The notes beneath the pieces were generated by a model. It saw only the letters and a program-made list of their open reading frames with translations, had not been told where the DNA came from and did no database searches. Shown piece by piece: positions 6,273 to 13,605 of a stretch of DNA of 34,999 bases; within the stretch, counting starts at the first letter, position 1, and each line of letters begins with the position of its first letter. Both the position numbers and the translations under genes were made by a program. Source of the DNA: Steroidobacteraceae bacterium (GTDB lineage: Bacteria; Pseudomonadota; Gammaproteobacteria; Steroidobacterales; Steroidobacteraceae); the NCBI GenBank assembly GCA_021325695.1, contig JAJTCR010000001.1, forward strand, positions 1 to 34,999, given 5' to 3'.

Positions 6273-8561
6273 TCAGGTCTGAGGTGCGGACGGGAGCGCG
6301 GAGTATCCCCGAATCGCATCGCGCAGGAAAGCTTCGTTGTCGACTCCGACATTGGACAATCCCTTGAGTTCCAGCTGGATCCCGAAGGACGTCTCGGCGT
6401 CGCCGGTGCGGCTCGACACGAACCTGCGCGTGATCAGCCGCACGGCCCAGCAGCACGAGGAGTACTCGAAGCCGACGAACTGGTCGAGCGTCTTCTCCTC
6501 CTGCAGCGAATACACGTAACGCGCGAAGCCGCGCCATTGTTCATTGATCGGCCACGCCCCCGAGACGTCGACCTGCTCGAGCAGGTCGCGGCGGAACCGG
6601 TAGCCGGCGTTGAATACGCGGGCGGGTGCCGGGGCGTACTGGATGAACGTCTCGGAGCGCTCGCCCTGGGTCTGGTCGGGGTTCCACTGATAGGCAAAGC
6701 GCGCGTTCCAGTTCTTGAACGCCGCGAGCTCGAGTTCCGCGACGACGTCCGAGGACGAGCGGTCGCGCACGGGTTCGTCGGGCAGGCGTACGCGCGGATC
6801 CTCGAAGTAATAGGCCTGGCCGAGCGTGGCACTGAGATACTGCGTGCCGCGCGTCGAATCGAGCAGGCGCGTCGTGACGCCGACACTGACCTGGTTTGCG
6901 TCGCCGACCCGATCGGGACCGACGTAGCGATTGTCACGGAACAACTGCACGAGGTTGAGGTCGGGGATGCCCGTGTCGAAGACGGGCAGCTCGTCCTGGT
7001 TGCGGAACGGCACGTACAGGTACAGCACCCGTGGTTCGAGCGTCTGCAGCCGGCGACCGCGCGTGCCTGCCTCGCGCTCCAGCACGAAGCCGGCGTCGAG
7101 GCTTGCCGTGGGCAGCGACCGGCTCGGGGAATCGTCGAAGCCCGGTTCCACGTCCTGCAGCGAGTACTGCGTGTATCGATAGCCTGCGTTGGCCGCGAAG
7201 AACGCGCCGCCGCGATCGAGGCGCCACTCGAGCGACGGCTGCGCGTCGACACGTACTCCTTCCGGACCGGGGTCGCGCGCGAAATTCGCGGCCTCGGCGA
7301 ACAGCGTCGCCGCGAGGCCGCCGGGCAGGTCCTGCCAGCGCCCGTTCGCGGTGAGCTGCGGCACGATCTGGTACGGCGCGTCCTCGTCGGCGAGCTCGCG
7401 GTCGATCACCTGGTGGCCCTGCGCACGGGCGGTGAACGACCACGGGCCAGTGTCGTGGCGCAGGTCGACGTAGCGGTCGAGGTAGGTGACGCTCGTCCCC
7501 TCGAAGCCGACGCCGAAGTCCTCGAAGTAGTCGGTGTCGCTCACGTTGGCGGCATCGATCAGCAGGCGGGTGCGCGGCGCGAAGCGCGTGACGTGCCGCC
7601 AGTTCACGAGGCTGCGTGCCTCGCCGCGATCCTCGTCGTGGAACATGTACTCGACGTTGAGCTGGCTGCGGCTGTGGTCGTCGAGGTAGCGGAGCTCAGG
7701 GTCGACACGGATACCGCGGGCGGAGTACCAGCGCCCGGTCAGCGTCGCGTCGTAGTTCGTCGCGAGGTTCCAGTAGTACGGAACAGCGACGAGCGTGCCG
7801 TTCTTGCTGCTGCTGCCGAACGTGGGAAACAGCAGGCCGGACTTGCGCTGATCGCCGACCGGGAAGGTGATCCACGGCGTATAGAAGACCGGCACGCCGA
7901 GGAACTCGAGCTTGACGTCGCGGCCGGTGCCGAGCTGGTTCTTCTGGTCGATCACGATTTCGCCCGCCTGCAGTTCCCAGTCGTCGACGCCCGGGGGGCA
8001 GGCTGTGTAGCGAACGCCCTCGAGTTGCATCTTGCCGTCCCCGCTCACGCGGGCGCCCTCGGCAGCGCCGCGCACCGAGCGCTCGACGAGTTCGAACTGC
8101 GCGCCCTTGAACTGTCCGCCGCCACCCTCGACGAACGAGCCGCTTTCGCCGACGACGTGCAGCTGCGGGTCGAGGTACTCCATGCGTCCGCGCAGTCGTA
8201 CGCTGCGGCGTTCCGAATCCACCTCCGCCTGGTCGGCCTTCAGCAATCGCTGGCCGGTGCGGATCGTGACGTTGCCCGACAGCGTCGCGTCGCCCGCGCG
8301 GCCGAGTTCGCCCGTGTCGCTCGTGATCTCGATGCGCGGATCGGCCGGGTCGGCCTGCAGGAGCTCGTCGATGCGTGGGTCCGGGACGGCAATACGACAG
8401 GCCATGTCGTCGCCGTCGTCCGGCTCCGGCTCGTCCTTCGCGTGCGCTACGAGGGACGCACCGACCAGTGCATAGAGCGCGGCTCGCAGCAGCAGTCGCC
8501 GCACGGCGGTTCTCGGGTCCAATGAACCAGTGCGGCTGCGTCGGGACGGCGGAACGGACAT
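6273..8561 (-). CDS. lptD: LPS-assembly outer-membrane protein LptD
   Basis: LptD with LptE inserts lipopolysaccharide into the outer leaflet of the outer membrane. The 762-residue precursor has a signal peptide (about residues 20-41, ending VAHA), an N-terminal OstA/LptA-like jellyroll (about 65-200) and a large C-terminal beta-barrel. The cysteines needed for the long-range disulfides are all present: Cys55, Cys188 and the adjacent pair Cys703-Cys704. The ATG at 8561-8559 gives a standard signal peptide; the frame is open further upstream but would run into the divergent amgK. A TATAAT lies only 7 bp upstream of the ATG on this strand. It is the first gene of the lptD-surA-pdxA-rsmA unit. 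Confidence 0.95.
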   Translation of the reverse strand: MSVPPSRRSRTGSLDPRTAVRRLLLRAALYALVGASLVAHAKDEPEPDDGDDMACRIAVPDPRIDELLQADPADPRIEITSDTGELGRAGDATLSGNVTIRTGQRLLKADQAEVDSERRSVRLRGRMEYLDPQLHVVGESGSFVEGGGGQFKGAQFELVERSVRGAAEGARVSGDGKMQLEGVRYTACPPGVDDWELQAGEIVIDQKNQLGTGRDVKLEFLGVPVFYTPWITFPVGDQRKSGLLFPTFGSSSKNGTLVAVPYYWNLATNYDATLTGRWYSARGIRVDPELRYLDDHSRSQLNVEYMFHDEDRGEARSLVNWRHVTRFAPRTRLLIDAANVSDTDYFEDFGVGFEGTSVTYLDRYVDLRHDTGPWSFTARAQGHQVIDRELADEDAPYQIVPQLTANGRWQDLPGGLAATLFAEAANFARDPGPEGVRVDAQPSLEWRLDRGGAFFAANAGYRYTQYSLQDVEPGFDDSPSRSLPTASLDAGFVLEREAGTRGRRLQTLEPRVLYLYVPFRNQDELPVFDTGIPDLNLVQLFRDNRYVGPDRVGDANQVSVGVTTRLLDSTRGTQYLSATLGQAYYFEDPRVRLPDEPVRDRSSSDVVAELELAAFKNWNARFAYQWNPDQTQGERSETFIQYAPAPARVFNAGYRFRRDLLEQVDVSGAWPINEQWRGFARYVYSLQEEKTLDQFVGFEYSSCCWAVRLITRRFVSSRTGDAETSFGIQLELKGLSNVGVDNEAFLRDAIRGYSALPSAPQT

Positions 8562-8568
8562 CGGCGCG

Positions 8569-8576
8569 ATTATAAT
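8569..8576. promoter_or_regulatory. Palindromic -10-like sequence between lptD and amgK
   Basis: ATTATAAT is self-complementary, so it offers a consensus TATAAT to both strands: 8571-8576 for amgK (about 60 bp before its start) and 8574-8569 for lptD (7 bp before its ATG). It is the only AT-rich patch in the 76-bp divergent gap. Neither direction has a convincing -35 hexamer at 16-18 bp. Use on one or both strands is inference. Confidence 0.5.
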
Positions 8577-8637
8577 TGCGCGCGCCGAGACGCAGCCCGA
8601 TTTGTTGGCTGCATCCCACTCCCCAGGACACCGACGC

Positions 8638-9696
8638 TTGAACGATGCCAGCACGCTGACGGAACGCGCCACGCACGACCCGCGACTGCAGTCGCTGCGA
8701 GGATGGCTCGAGCGGGACCTCGGTTTCCGGGACTATGGCATTGCACCGGCGTCGGCCGATGCGAGCTTTCGCCGCTATTTTCGCGTGACCCGCGCCGGTC
8801 ACGAACCGTTGATCGTCATGGACGCGCCGCCGGGCAAGGAAGACGTCGGACCGTACCTGCGCGTGGCCGCGATGTTGCAGCAGATCGGCGTGAACGCGCC
8901 GCGCGTGCTCGGGCGATCCGAACAGGACGGATTCCTGCTGCTGACGGACCTCGGCACGACGATGTACCTGCCGGAGCTCGCCAAGCCGGGCCGCGCCGAC
9001 GCGCTGTACGCCGATGCGATCACCGCGCTGGTGCGGATCCAGGCGCATGGGGCGGCTGCTTCGCAATCGCTGCCGGCGTACGACGAAAAGCTGCTGCGCT
9101 TCGAGATGAGCCTGTTCCCCGACTGGCTGCTGCAGCGACATCTCGGCCTCGAGCTCACCCAGGCCGAAACACAGGGCCTGCGTGCGGCGATGGACGCAGT
9201 CGTGGCGGACGCGCTCGAGCAACCACAGGTCTTCGTGCATCGCGACTACCACTCGCGCAACCTCATGGTGTGCCCGGACGACAATCCCGGGATCCTGGAC
9301 TTCCAGGACGCGGTGCGCGGTGCTCTCACTTACGACCTGCTCTCGCTGCTGCGCGATGCGTACATCGCCTGGCCGCAGGCGCGAGTCGTCGATTGGGCGC
9401 GCCGGTATCGACGCGAGGCCACGGCCGCCGGGCTCGACACCGGCCGCGACGAGGCACAGTTCCTGCGCTGGTTCGACCTGATCGGCCTGCAGCGCCAGCT
9501 CAAGGTGGCGGGCATTTTCGCGCGGCTGTGGCACCGCGACGGCAAGCCCGGGTACCTCGCCGACATTCCGCGCACGCTCGAGTACGCAGTGGGGGCGTGC
9601 CATCGCCAGCCGGATTTTCTCGAGCTCGGCCGCCTGATCGAGCAGCGCGTGTTGCCGGCCGTCGTCGCCAGCCTCGGCAGCAGTCGGGCCGGCTGA
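8638..9696 (+). CDS. amgK: N-acetylmuramate/N-acetylglucosamine anomeric kinase
   Basis: AmgK phosphorylates the anomeric hydroxyl of MurNAc (and GlcNAc) with ATP, the first step of the cell-wall recycling route that rebuilds UDP-MurNAc and bypasses the fosfomycin-sensitive MurA step. The 352-residue protein belongs to the aminoglycoside phosphotransferase fold. It has the catalytic-loop motif VFVHRDYHSRNLMV (His201, Asp203, Asn208) and the metal-binding GILDFQDAVRG (Asp221). I chose the TTG at 8638 because AGGA lies about 9 bp upstream and no nearer ATG exists; an ATG at 8530 would overlap lptD. murU follows after 5 bp, which strongly supports the assignment. The adjacency to lptD matches pseudomonads. 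Confidence 0.9.
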   Translation: MNDASTLTERATHDPRLQSLRGWLERDLGFRDYGIAPASADASFRRYFRVTRAGHEPLIVMDAPPGKEDVGPYLRVAAMLQQIGVNAPRVLGRSEQDGFLLLTDLGTTMYLPELAKPGRADALYADAITALVRIQAHGAAASQSLPAYDEKLLRFEMSLFPDWLLQRHLGLELTQAETQGLRAAMDAVVADALEQPQVFVHRDYHSRNLMVCPDDNPGILDFQDAVRGALTYDLLSLLRDAYIAWPQARVVDWARRYRREATAAGLDTGRDEAQFLRWFDLIGLQRQLKVAGIFARLWHRDGKPGYLADIPRTLEYAVGACHRQPDFLELGRLIEQRVLPAVVASLGSSRAG

Positions 9697-9701
9697 CCTT
9701 C

Positions 9702-10436
9702 ATGCGAGCGATGATCCTGGCCGCGGGACGCGGCGAGCGCATGCGGCCCTTGACATTGACCCAGCCCAAGCCATTGCTGCGCGTCGGCGGCGAAGCGTTG
9801 ATCGAGCACCACCTGCGCGCGCTCGCGGCGGCCGGCTTTCGCGAGGTGTGCGTGAACCTGTCGTGGCTTGGCGCGCAGATCCCGGCCGCGCTCGGCGACG
9901 GTGCGCGCTACGGCGTGGACATCCACTACAGCGACGAGGGCCCCGACCCGCTCGAAACCGGCGGCGGCATCTTCCGTGCGCTGTCGTGGCTGTGCCCGAT
10001 GGGCGTCGAGCCGTTCCTGGTGCTGAACGGCGACGTCTGGATGAATTTTCCGTACGCGCGGTTGCGCGATCGGTTCGCCGCCGGCCTGCCAGGCAAGGAT
10101 CAGGCGCACCTCGTGCTCGTGCCGAACCCGCCGCACAATCCGCGCGGCGACTTCGCGCTGCTCGACGATCGCATGGTCGAGCCGGTGCCCGGCATGGACG
10201 CCGATACGGCAGTGGCGCAACGGCTCGCCGCGCTGCCGCGGCACACGTTTTCCGGGCTCGGCGTCTATCACCCCTCGCTGTTCAACGGCTGCAGCGACGG
10301 TGTCTTCAAGCTGGCTCCGCTGTTGCGCGCCGCGGCCGTGCAGGCGCGTGTCGGCGCCGAACTCTTCGACGGCGACTGGCTCGACATCGGGACGCCGGAG
10401 CGTCTGGCGGCATTGAACGCGCGACTGGCGGGCTGA
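9702..10436 (+). CDS. murU: N-acetylmuramate-alpha-1-phosphate uridylyltransferase
   Basis: MurU joins MurNAc-1-phosphate and UTP to UDP-MurNAc, the step after AmgK in peptidoglycan recycling. The 244-residue nucleotidyltransferase shows MILAAGRGERMRPLT at the N-terminus (uridine and phosphate binding), DPLETGGGI around residue 82, the metal-binding LNGDVW, and GDWLDIGTPERL near the C-terminus. It is shorter than GlmU or glucose-1-phosphate thymidylyltransferases and lacks a left-handed beta-helix domain, as expected for MurU. The ATG lies 5 bp after the amgK stop. Related sugar-1-phosphate nucleotidyltransferases share these motifs, so the amgK neighbour is important evidence. Confidence 0.9.
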   Translation: MRAMILAAGRGERMRPLTLTQPKPLLRVGGEALIEHHLRALAAAGFREVCVNLSWLGAQIPAALGDGARYGVDIHYSDEGPDPLETGGGIFRALSWLCPMGVEPFLVLNGDVWMNFPYARLRDRFAAGLPGKDQAHLVLVPNPPHNPRGDFALLDDRMVEPVPGMDADTAVAQRLAALPRHTFSGLGVYHPSLFNGCSDGVFKLAPLLRAAAVQARVGAELFDGDWLDIGTPERLAALNARLAG

Positions 10437-10470
10437 GTTCGAAGTCGCGATGGCCGAGCCGGCATCCGTC

Positions 10471-10580
10471 TTCCGGCATGTCGGCCGGGGACGCCGTAAA
10501 CCCATCCATGGGGGCTCCGGCCGCGGCGTCCATGCCGCGGACGGCCCCGGTCCGACATACCGAAAGCCCGAATGCCGGGA
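10471..10580. repeat. Palindromic intergenic repeat between murU and lipA
   Basis: The 205-bp murU-lipA gap holds a multi-arm inverted repeat. Outer arms ATGTCGGCCGGGG (10478-10490) and CCCCGGTCCGACAT (10545-10558) pair almost perfectly. Inside are CCCATCCATGGG (10501-10512) and a hairpin CCGCGGC/GCCGCGG (10521-10527 with 10534-10540, 6-nt loop). CCGGCAT occurs directly repeated at 10459-10465 and 10473-10479, and its complement ATGCCGG lies at 10572-10578. The core resembles dispersed palindromes seen between genes of many high-GC gammaproteobacteria. No T tract follows, so it is not a simple terminator. There is no other copy in this window. Confidence 0.7.
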
Positions 10581-10626
10581 GGGCCGCTGCGCGGCCAGCG
10601 GGTGCCGAACTGCGCCGTCCAGCACG

Positions 10627-10632
10627 TACAAT
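10627..10632 (+). promoter_or_regulatory. Putative -10 box of lipA-lipB
   Basis: TACAAT matches five of six consensus -10 bases and ends 9 bp before the lipA ATG, so transcription would start within a few bases of the start codon. No clear -35 hexamer is visible 16-18 bp upstream, and there is no Shine-Dalgarno sequence before the ATG, in keeping with a very short leader. Confidence 0.4.
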
Positions 10633-10641
10633 GCGCGTCTT

Positions 10642-11703
10642 ATGGCCGACTTCAAAGGCATCCCTGTCACCACGGCTACGGCGTCGCCTGCCCGGCCGAG
10701 CGGCGAGAAATACGTGACGCCGCAAGGCTTTACGGCGATCCGCGACGGCATGAAGGCCGCGAGCGGAGCGGGCGCCGCGGCGCTCACGCCCGTCGGCCGC
10801 AAGCCGTCCTGGCTGCGTGCGCCGATGCCGGCCGGGCACGGTTTCGACACGGTCAAGCAGGTCGTTCGCGAACACCGCCTCGCCACCGTGTGCGAGGAAG
10901 CCAAGTGCCCGAACATCGGCGAGTGCTGGAACGCCGGCACCGCGACCATCATGCTGATGGGCGAGGTGTGCACGCGCGCGTGTCGCTTCTGCGCCGTGGA
11001 CACCGGCAATCCGCGCGGCTGGCTCGACGCCGAGGAACCGGTCAATTCCGCGCGCACCGTGCAACTCATGGCACTGAAGTATGTCGTGCTGACCTCGGTC
11101 GACCGCGACGACCTTCCCGACGGCGGGGCGGCGCATTTCGCGGCCTGCGTGCGCGAGATCAAGCGCCTGAACCCCGCCACCGCGGTCGAGGCGTTGACGC
11201 CCGACTTCCAGGGCGTGCTGCGCGATGTCGAGACCGTGGTCGACAGCGGGCTCGACGTGTTCGCGCAGAACGTCGAGACGGTCCGGCGCCTCACGCACCC
11301 GGTCCGCGATCCGCGCGCGTCCTACGAGCAGACGCTCGCGGTGCTCGCGCACGCGAAGCAGCACCGTCGCGCCCAGGGCGACGTGCTCGTCAAGACGAGC
11401 CTCATGCTCGGGCTCGGCGAGACGGGTGATGAAATCGTCGAGACGCTGCGCGACCTGCGCGCGGTCGGCGTCGACCTGCTGACGCTCGGTCAATACCTGC
11501 GCCCGACGGTGAATCACTTGCCGGTCCAGCGCTTCGTGCCACCCGAGGATTTCGAGCGTTATCGGCAGACGGCACTCGACTTCGGTTTCGTCGAATGCGT
11601 CGCCGGACCGCTCGTGCGCTCGAGCTATCGCGCCGAGCAGGCACTCGCGCGCAACAACGCCGGCCTCGGCGCGGGCGGCCTGGCGCAACGACATGGCGCT
11701 TGA
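10642..11703 (+). CDS. lipA: Lipoyl synthase
   Basis: LipA is a radical-SAM enzyme that inserts two sulfur atoms into protein-bound octanoate to form lipoyl groups on 2-oxoacid dehydrogenases and the glycine cleavage H protein. The 353-residue protein has the sacrificial auxiliary-cluster motif C-x4-C-x5-C (Cys84, Cys89, Cys95), the radical-SAM cluster CTRACRFC (Cys110, Cys114, Cys117) and the C-terminal RSSY (326-329) whose serine ligates the auxiliary cluster. Starting at the ATG at 10642 leaves an N-terminal extension of about 50 residues that is poorly conserved; a start further upstream would read through the palindromic repeat. lipB overlaps its last 11 bases. Confidence 0.96.
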   Translation: MADFKGIPVTTATASPARPSGEKYVTPQGFTAIRDGMKAASGAGAAALTPVGRKPSWLRAPMPAGHGFDTVKQVVREHRLATVCEEAKCPNIGECWNAGTATIMLMGEVCTRACRFCAVDTGNPRGWLDAEEPVNSARTVQLMALKYVVLTSVDRDDLPDGGAAHFAACVREIKRLNPATAVEALTPDFQGVLRDVETVVDSGLDVFAQNVETVRRLTHPVRDPRASYEQTLAVLAHAKQHRRAQGDVLVKTSLMLGLGETGDEIVETLRDLRAVGVDLLTLGQYLRPTVNHLPVQRFVPPEDFERYRQTALDFGFVECVAGPLVRSSYRAEQALARNNAGLGAGGLAQRHGA

Positions 11704-12421
11704 GTCATTGCCGTCACCCGGGCTGCAGCCGACCCCCTTAGCGACAGCGGCAGCGGTGGGAATGCTCTGGCTCGGCCGGGTCGAGTACGAGCCCACTTGG
11801 CGCGCGATGCAACGGCGCACGGAACAGGCGGACGCCACGACGCGCGACGAAATCTGGTTTCTCGAACACCCGCCCGTCTTCACGATGGGCATGAACGCCA
11901 GGGCGGAACATTTGCTCGCCGTCGGCGACATCCCGGTCGTCGACATCGATCGCGGTGGGCAAGTGACCTACCACGGCCCGGGCCAGCTGGTCGTATACCC
12001 ACTGCTCGACCTCTCGCGCCGCTCACTCGGCGTGCGCGCGCTGGTCGAGGCCATCGAGCGCGCCGTGATCGACACGCTCGCGCACTGGGACATCGGGGCG
12101 CGTGGCAAGCGCGAGGCGCCCGGCGTCTACGTGGGCGAGCGCAAGATCGCGAGCATCGGCCTGCGCATCCGACGCGGCCGCTCCTATCACGGTTTGGCGC
12201 TCAACGTCGGCATGGACCTCGAACCGTTCGCGCGGATCAATCCGTGCGGCCATGCGGGGCTGCAGATGACGCAGGTGAGCGCGCTCGGCGGGCCGACGGA
12301 CGTGCGGACGGTGGCCGACGCGCTCGCGCCGCACCTGCTGCGTGCGCTGGGCTTCGACGACGTGGCACCGCTCGATCAGAGCGCGACGAGCACCTGGCTG
12401 CAGGACGTGAGCTCGAGATAG
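11693..12421 (+). CDS. lipB: Octanoyl-[acyl carrier protein]-protein octanoyltransferase
   Basis: LipB moves octanoate from acyl carrier protein to lipoyl domains, supplying the substrate of LipA. The 242-residue protein carries RGGQVTYHGPGQLV (87-100), the catalytic lysine in GERKIASIG (Lys151) and the thioester cysteine in INPCG (Cys185). The ATG at 11693 overlaps the end of lipA by 11 bp. An internal ATG (codon 24, MLWLGR) would give a length closer to the family norm, so the true start is uncertain. Its 3' end overlaps the convergent ybeD-like gene by 46 bp. The lipA-then-lipB order is the reverse of the usual lipB-lipA. Confidence 0.95.
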   Translation: MALESLPSPGLQPTPLATAAAVGMLWLGRVEYEPTWRAMQRRTEQADATTRDEIWFLEHPPVFTMGMNARAEHLLAVGDIPVVDIDRGGQVTYHGPGQLVVYPLLDLSRRSLGVRALVEAIERAVIDTLAHWDIGARGKREAPGVYVGERKIASIGLRIRRGRSYHGLALNVGMDLEPFARINPCGHAGLQMTQVSALGGPTDVRTVADALAPHLLRALGFDDVAPLDQSATSTWLQDVSSR

Positions 12422-12711
12422 AGCGCGTCGAGTTCCGCCTTGCTGTGTGCGTAGACCGTGCACGTGAGCGACAGGTACTTGCCGTTGGAACTCGGGCGCT
12501 CCTCGATCCGGTGCGGCTCGAGCGGTCCAAAGTGCCGGGTGACGATGCCGAGCACCAGGCTGCGAAATTCGTCCGAGGCGCGCCCCATGATCTTGACCGG
12601 AAAATCGGTCGGGAACTTGAACAGCGTGTCCTCGCTGCCTGCAGGCCGGGCACCGTCGCCAGCACGGCCGGTGCTGTCGTCGCGCCTGCTCCCGTCGTCG
12701 TCTCCGCTCAC
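12376..12711 (-). CDS. DUF493 (YbeD-like) small regulatory-type protein
   Basis: The 111-residue product has a charged, low-complexity N-terminus (about 1-27), then a DUF493 domain beginning LFKFPTDFPVKIMG and ending with LTSCSQVLVAL. The domain has an ACT-like alpha/beta fold; E. coli YbeD sits between dacA and lipB, and its function is not established. The start is GTG at 12711-12709, overlapping the stop of the aminotransferase gene as GTGA. It is the last gene of the long peptidoglycan run, and its final 46 bases overlap the end of lipB on the other strand. The N-terminal tail is longer than in E. coli. Confidence 0.88.
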   Translation of the reverse strand: MSGDDDGSRRDDSTGRAGDGARPAGSEDTLFKFPTDFPVKIMGRASDEFRSLVLGIVTRHFGPLEPHRIEERPSSNGKYLSLTCTVYAHSKAELDALYLELTSCSQVLVAL

Positions 12712-13592
12712 GCGTCCTCCATGGCCGGCCGGCCCGCGATCTCGTCGAGGTGCCGCTGCAGTCGCGCGTACATGTCCTGCCAGCCCGGGCCTGGGACTCC
12801 GGCACCGATCGCGCGGCCGTCGAGCGAAGTGACGGGCAGCACGCCGCGCCCGGCCGATGCGATCCAGACCTCGTCCGCGCGCGCGAGTTCATCCGACGAC
12901 ACGTCGCGGACGTCGCACGGCAACCAGTCCCGCGCGAGTTCGAGCACGGCGTCGCGCGTCGTGCCCGGCAGGATCGAATGACTGTCAGGAGGCGTGGCGA
13001 GGCGCCCTGCGCGCACGACGAAGACCGTGCTCGACGAGCCTTCCGTGACGCGGCCGTCGCGGACGAGGATCGCCTCCGAGCTGCCCCTGTCCTGCGCGTC
13101 CTGGCGCAACAGCACGTTGGCGAGCAGCGCCACCGACTTGATGTCGCAGCGCGCCCAGCGCGTGTCCTCCAGCATCGACGCCGCAAGCCCGCGTTGCAGC
13201 ACCGCGGGCGCCGGCGCGGGGTAGGGGCTCACGTACGCAAAACCCGTCGGGGCCACGCCGTCCGCCGGAAACAGGTGGTTGCGGCCGAATTCGGTGCCGC
13301 GCGTCACCTGCATGTAGACGAGCAACTCCGGTTCGCCGGCGGCCGCGACCAGGCGGTTCGTGACTTCGACCCAGCCTTCGCGCGCCAGCGGTGTGCGCAT
13401 GCGCAGCTCGGCGAGACTTCGCTCGAGGCGCTCGAGGTGCTGGCGCAGCCTGAACGGGCGGCCGCGGTGCACCGGGACGACCTCGTACACGCCGTCTGCG
13501 AACAGGAAACCGCGATCGAGCGGCGACACGCGTGCATCGGCGAGCGGCAGGTACGCGCCATTGAGCCAGCAGGTCGGAAACGGGTCGGCCAT
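12708..13592 (-). CDS. dat: D-amino-acid aminotransferase (PLP fold type IV)
   Basis: This class IV PLP-dependent aminotransferase probably interconverts D-alanine and D-glutamate with their 2-oxoacids, feeding or draining peptidoglycan D-amino acids. The 294-residue protein has the PLP lysine in CDIKSVALLANVLL (Lys152), the PLP-binding Glu184 in VTEGSSST, and the segment YMQVTRGTEFGRNHLFP, whose R-x-H (Arg104, His106) matches the substrate carboxylate trap of Bacillus D-amino-acid transaminase. That favours it over branched-chain aminotransferase or aminodeoxychorismate lyase, which share the fold. It follows the D-Ala-D-Ala carboxypeptidase gene after 13 bp and overlaps the ybeD-like gene. 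Confidence 0.85.
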   Translation of the reverse strand: MADPFPTCWLNGAYLPLADARVSPLDRGFLFADGVYEVVPVHRGRPFRLRQHLERLERSLAELRMRTPLAREGWVEVTNRLVAAAGEPELLVYMQVTRGTEFGRNHLFPADGVAPTGFAYVSPYPAPAPAVLQRGLAASMLEDTRWARCDIKSVALLANVLLRQDAQDRGSSEAILVRDGRVTEGSSSTVFVVRAGRLATPPDSHSILPGTTRDAVLELARDWLPCDVRDVSSDELARADEVWIASAGRGVLPVTSLDGRAIGAGVPGPGWQDMYARLQRHLDEIAGRPAMEDA

Positions 13593-13605
13593 GTCGCCCG
13601 GCTCG

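Noticed and set aside
5910..8525. An 871-codon open frame antisense to lptD and surA
   Set aside because: It spans the ends of two well-supported genes on the other strand and shows only the composition bias of a shadow frame.
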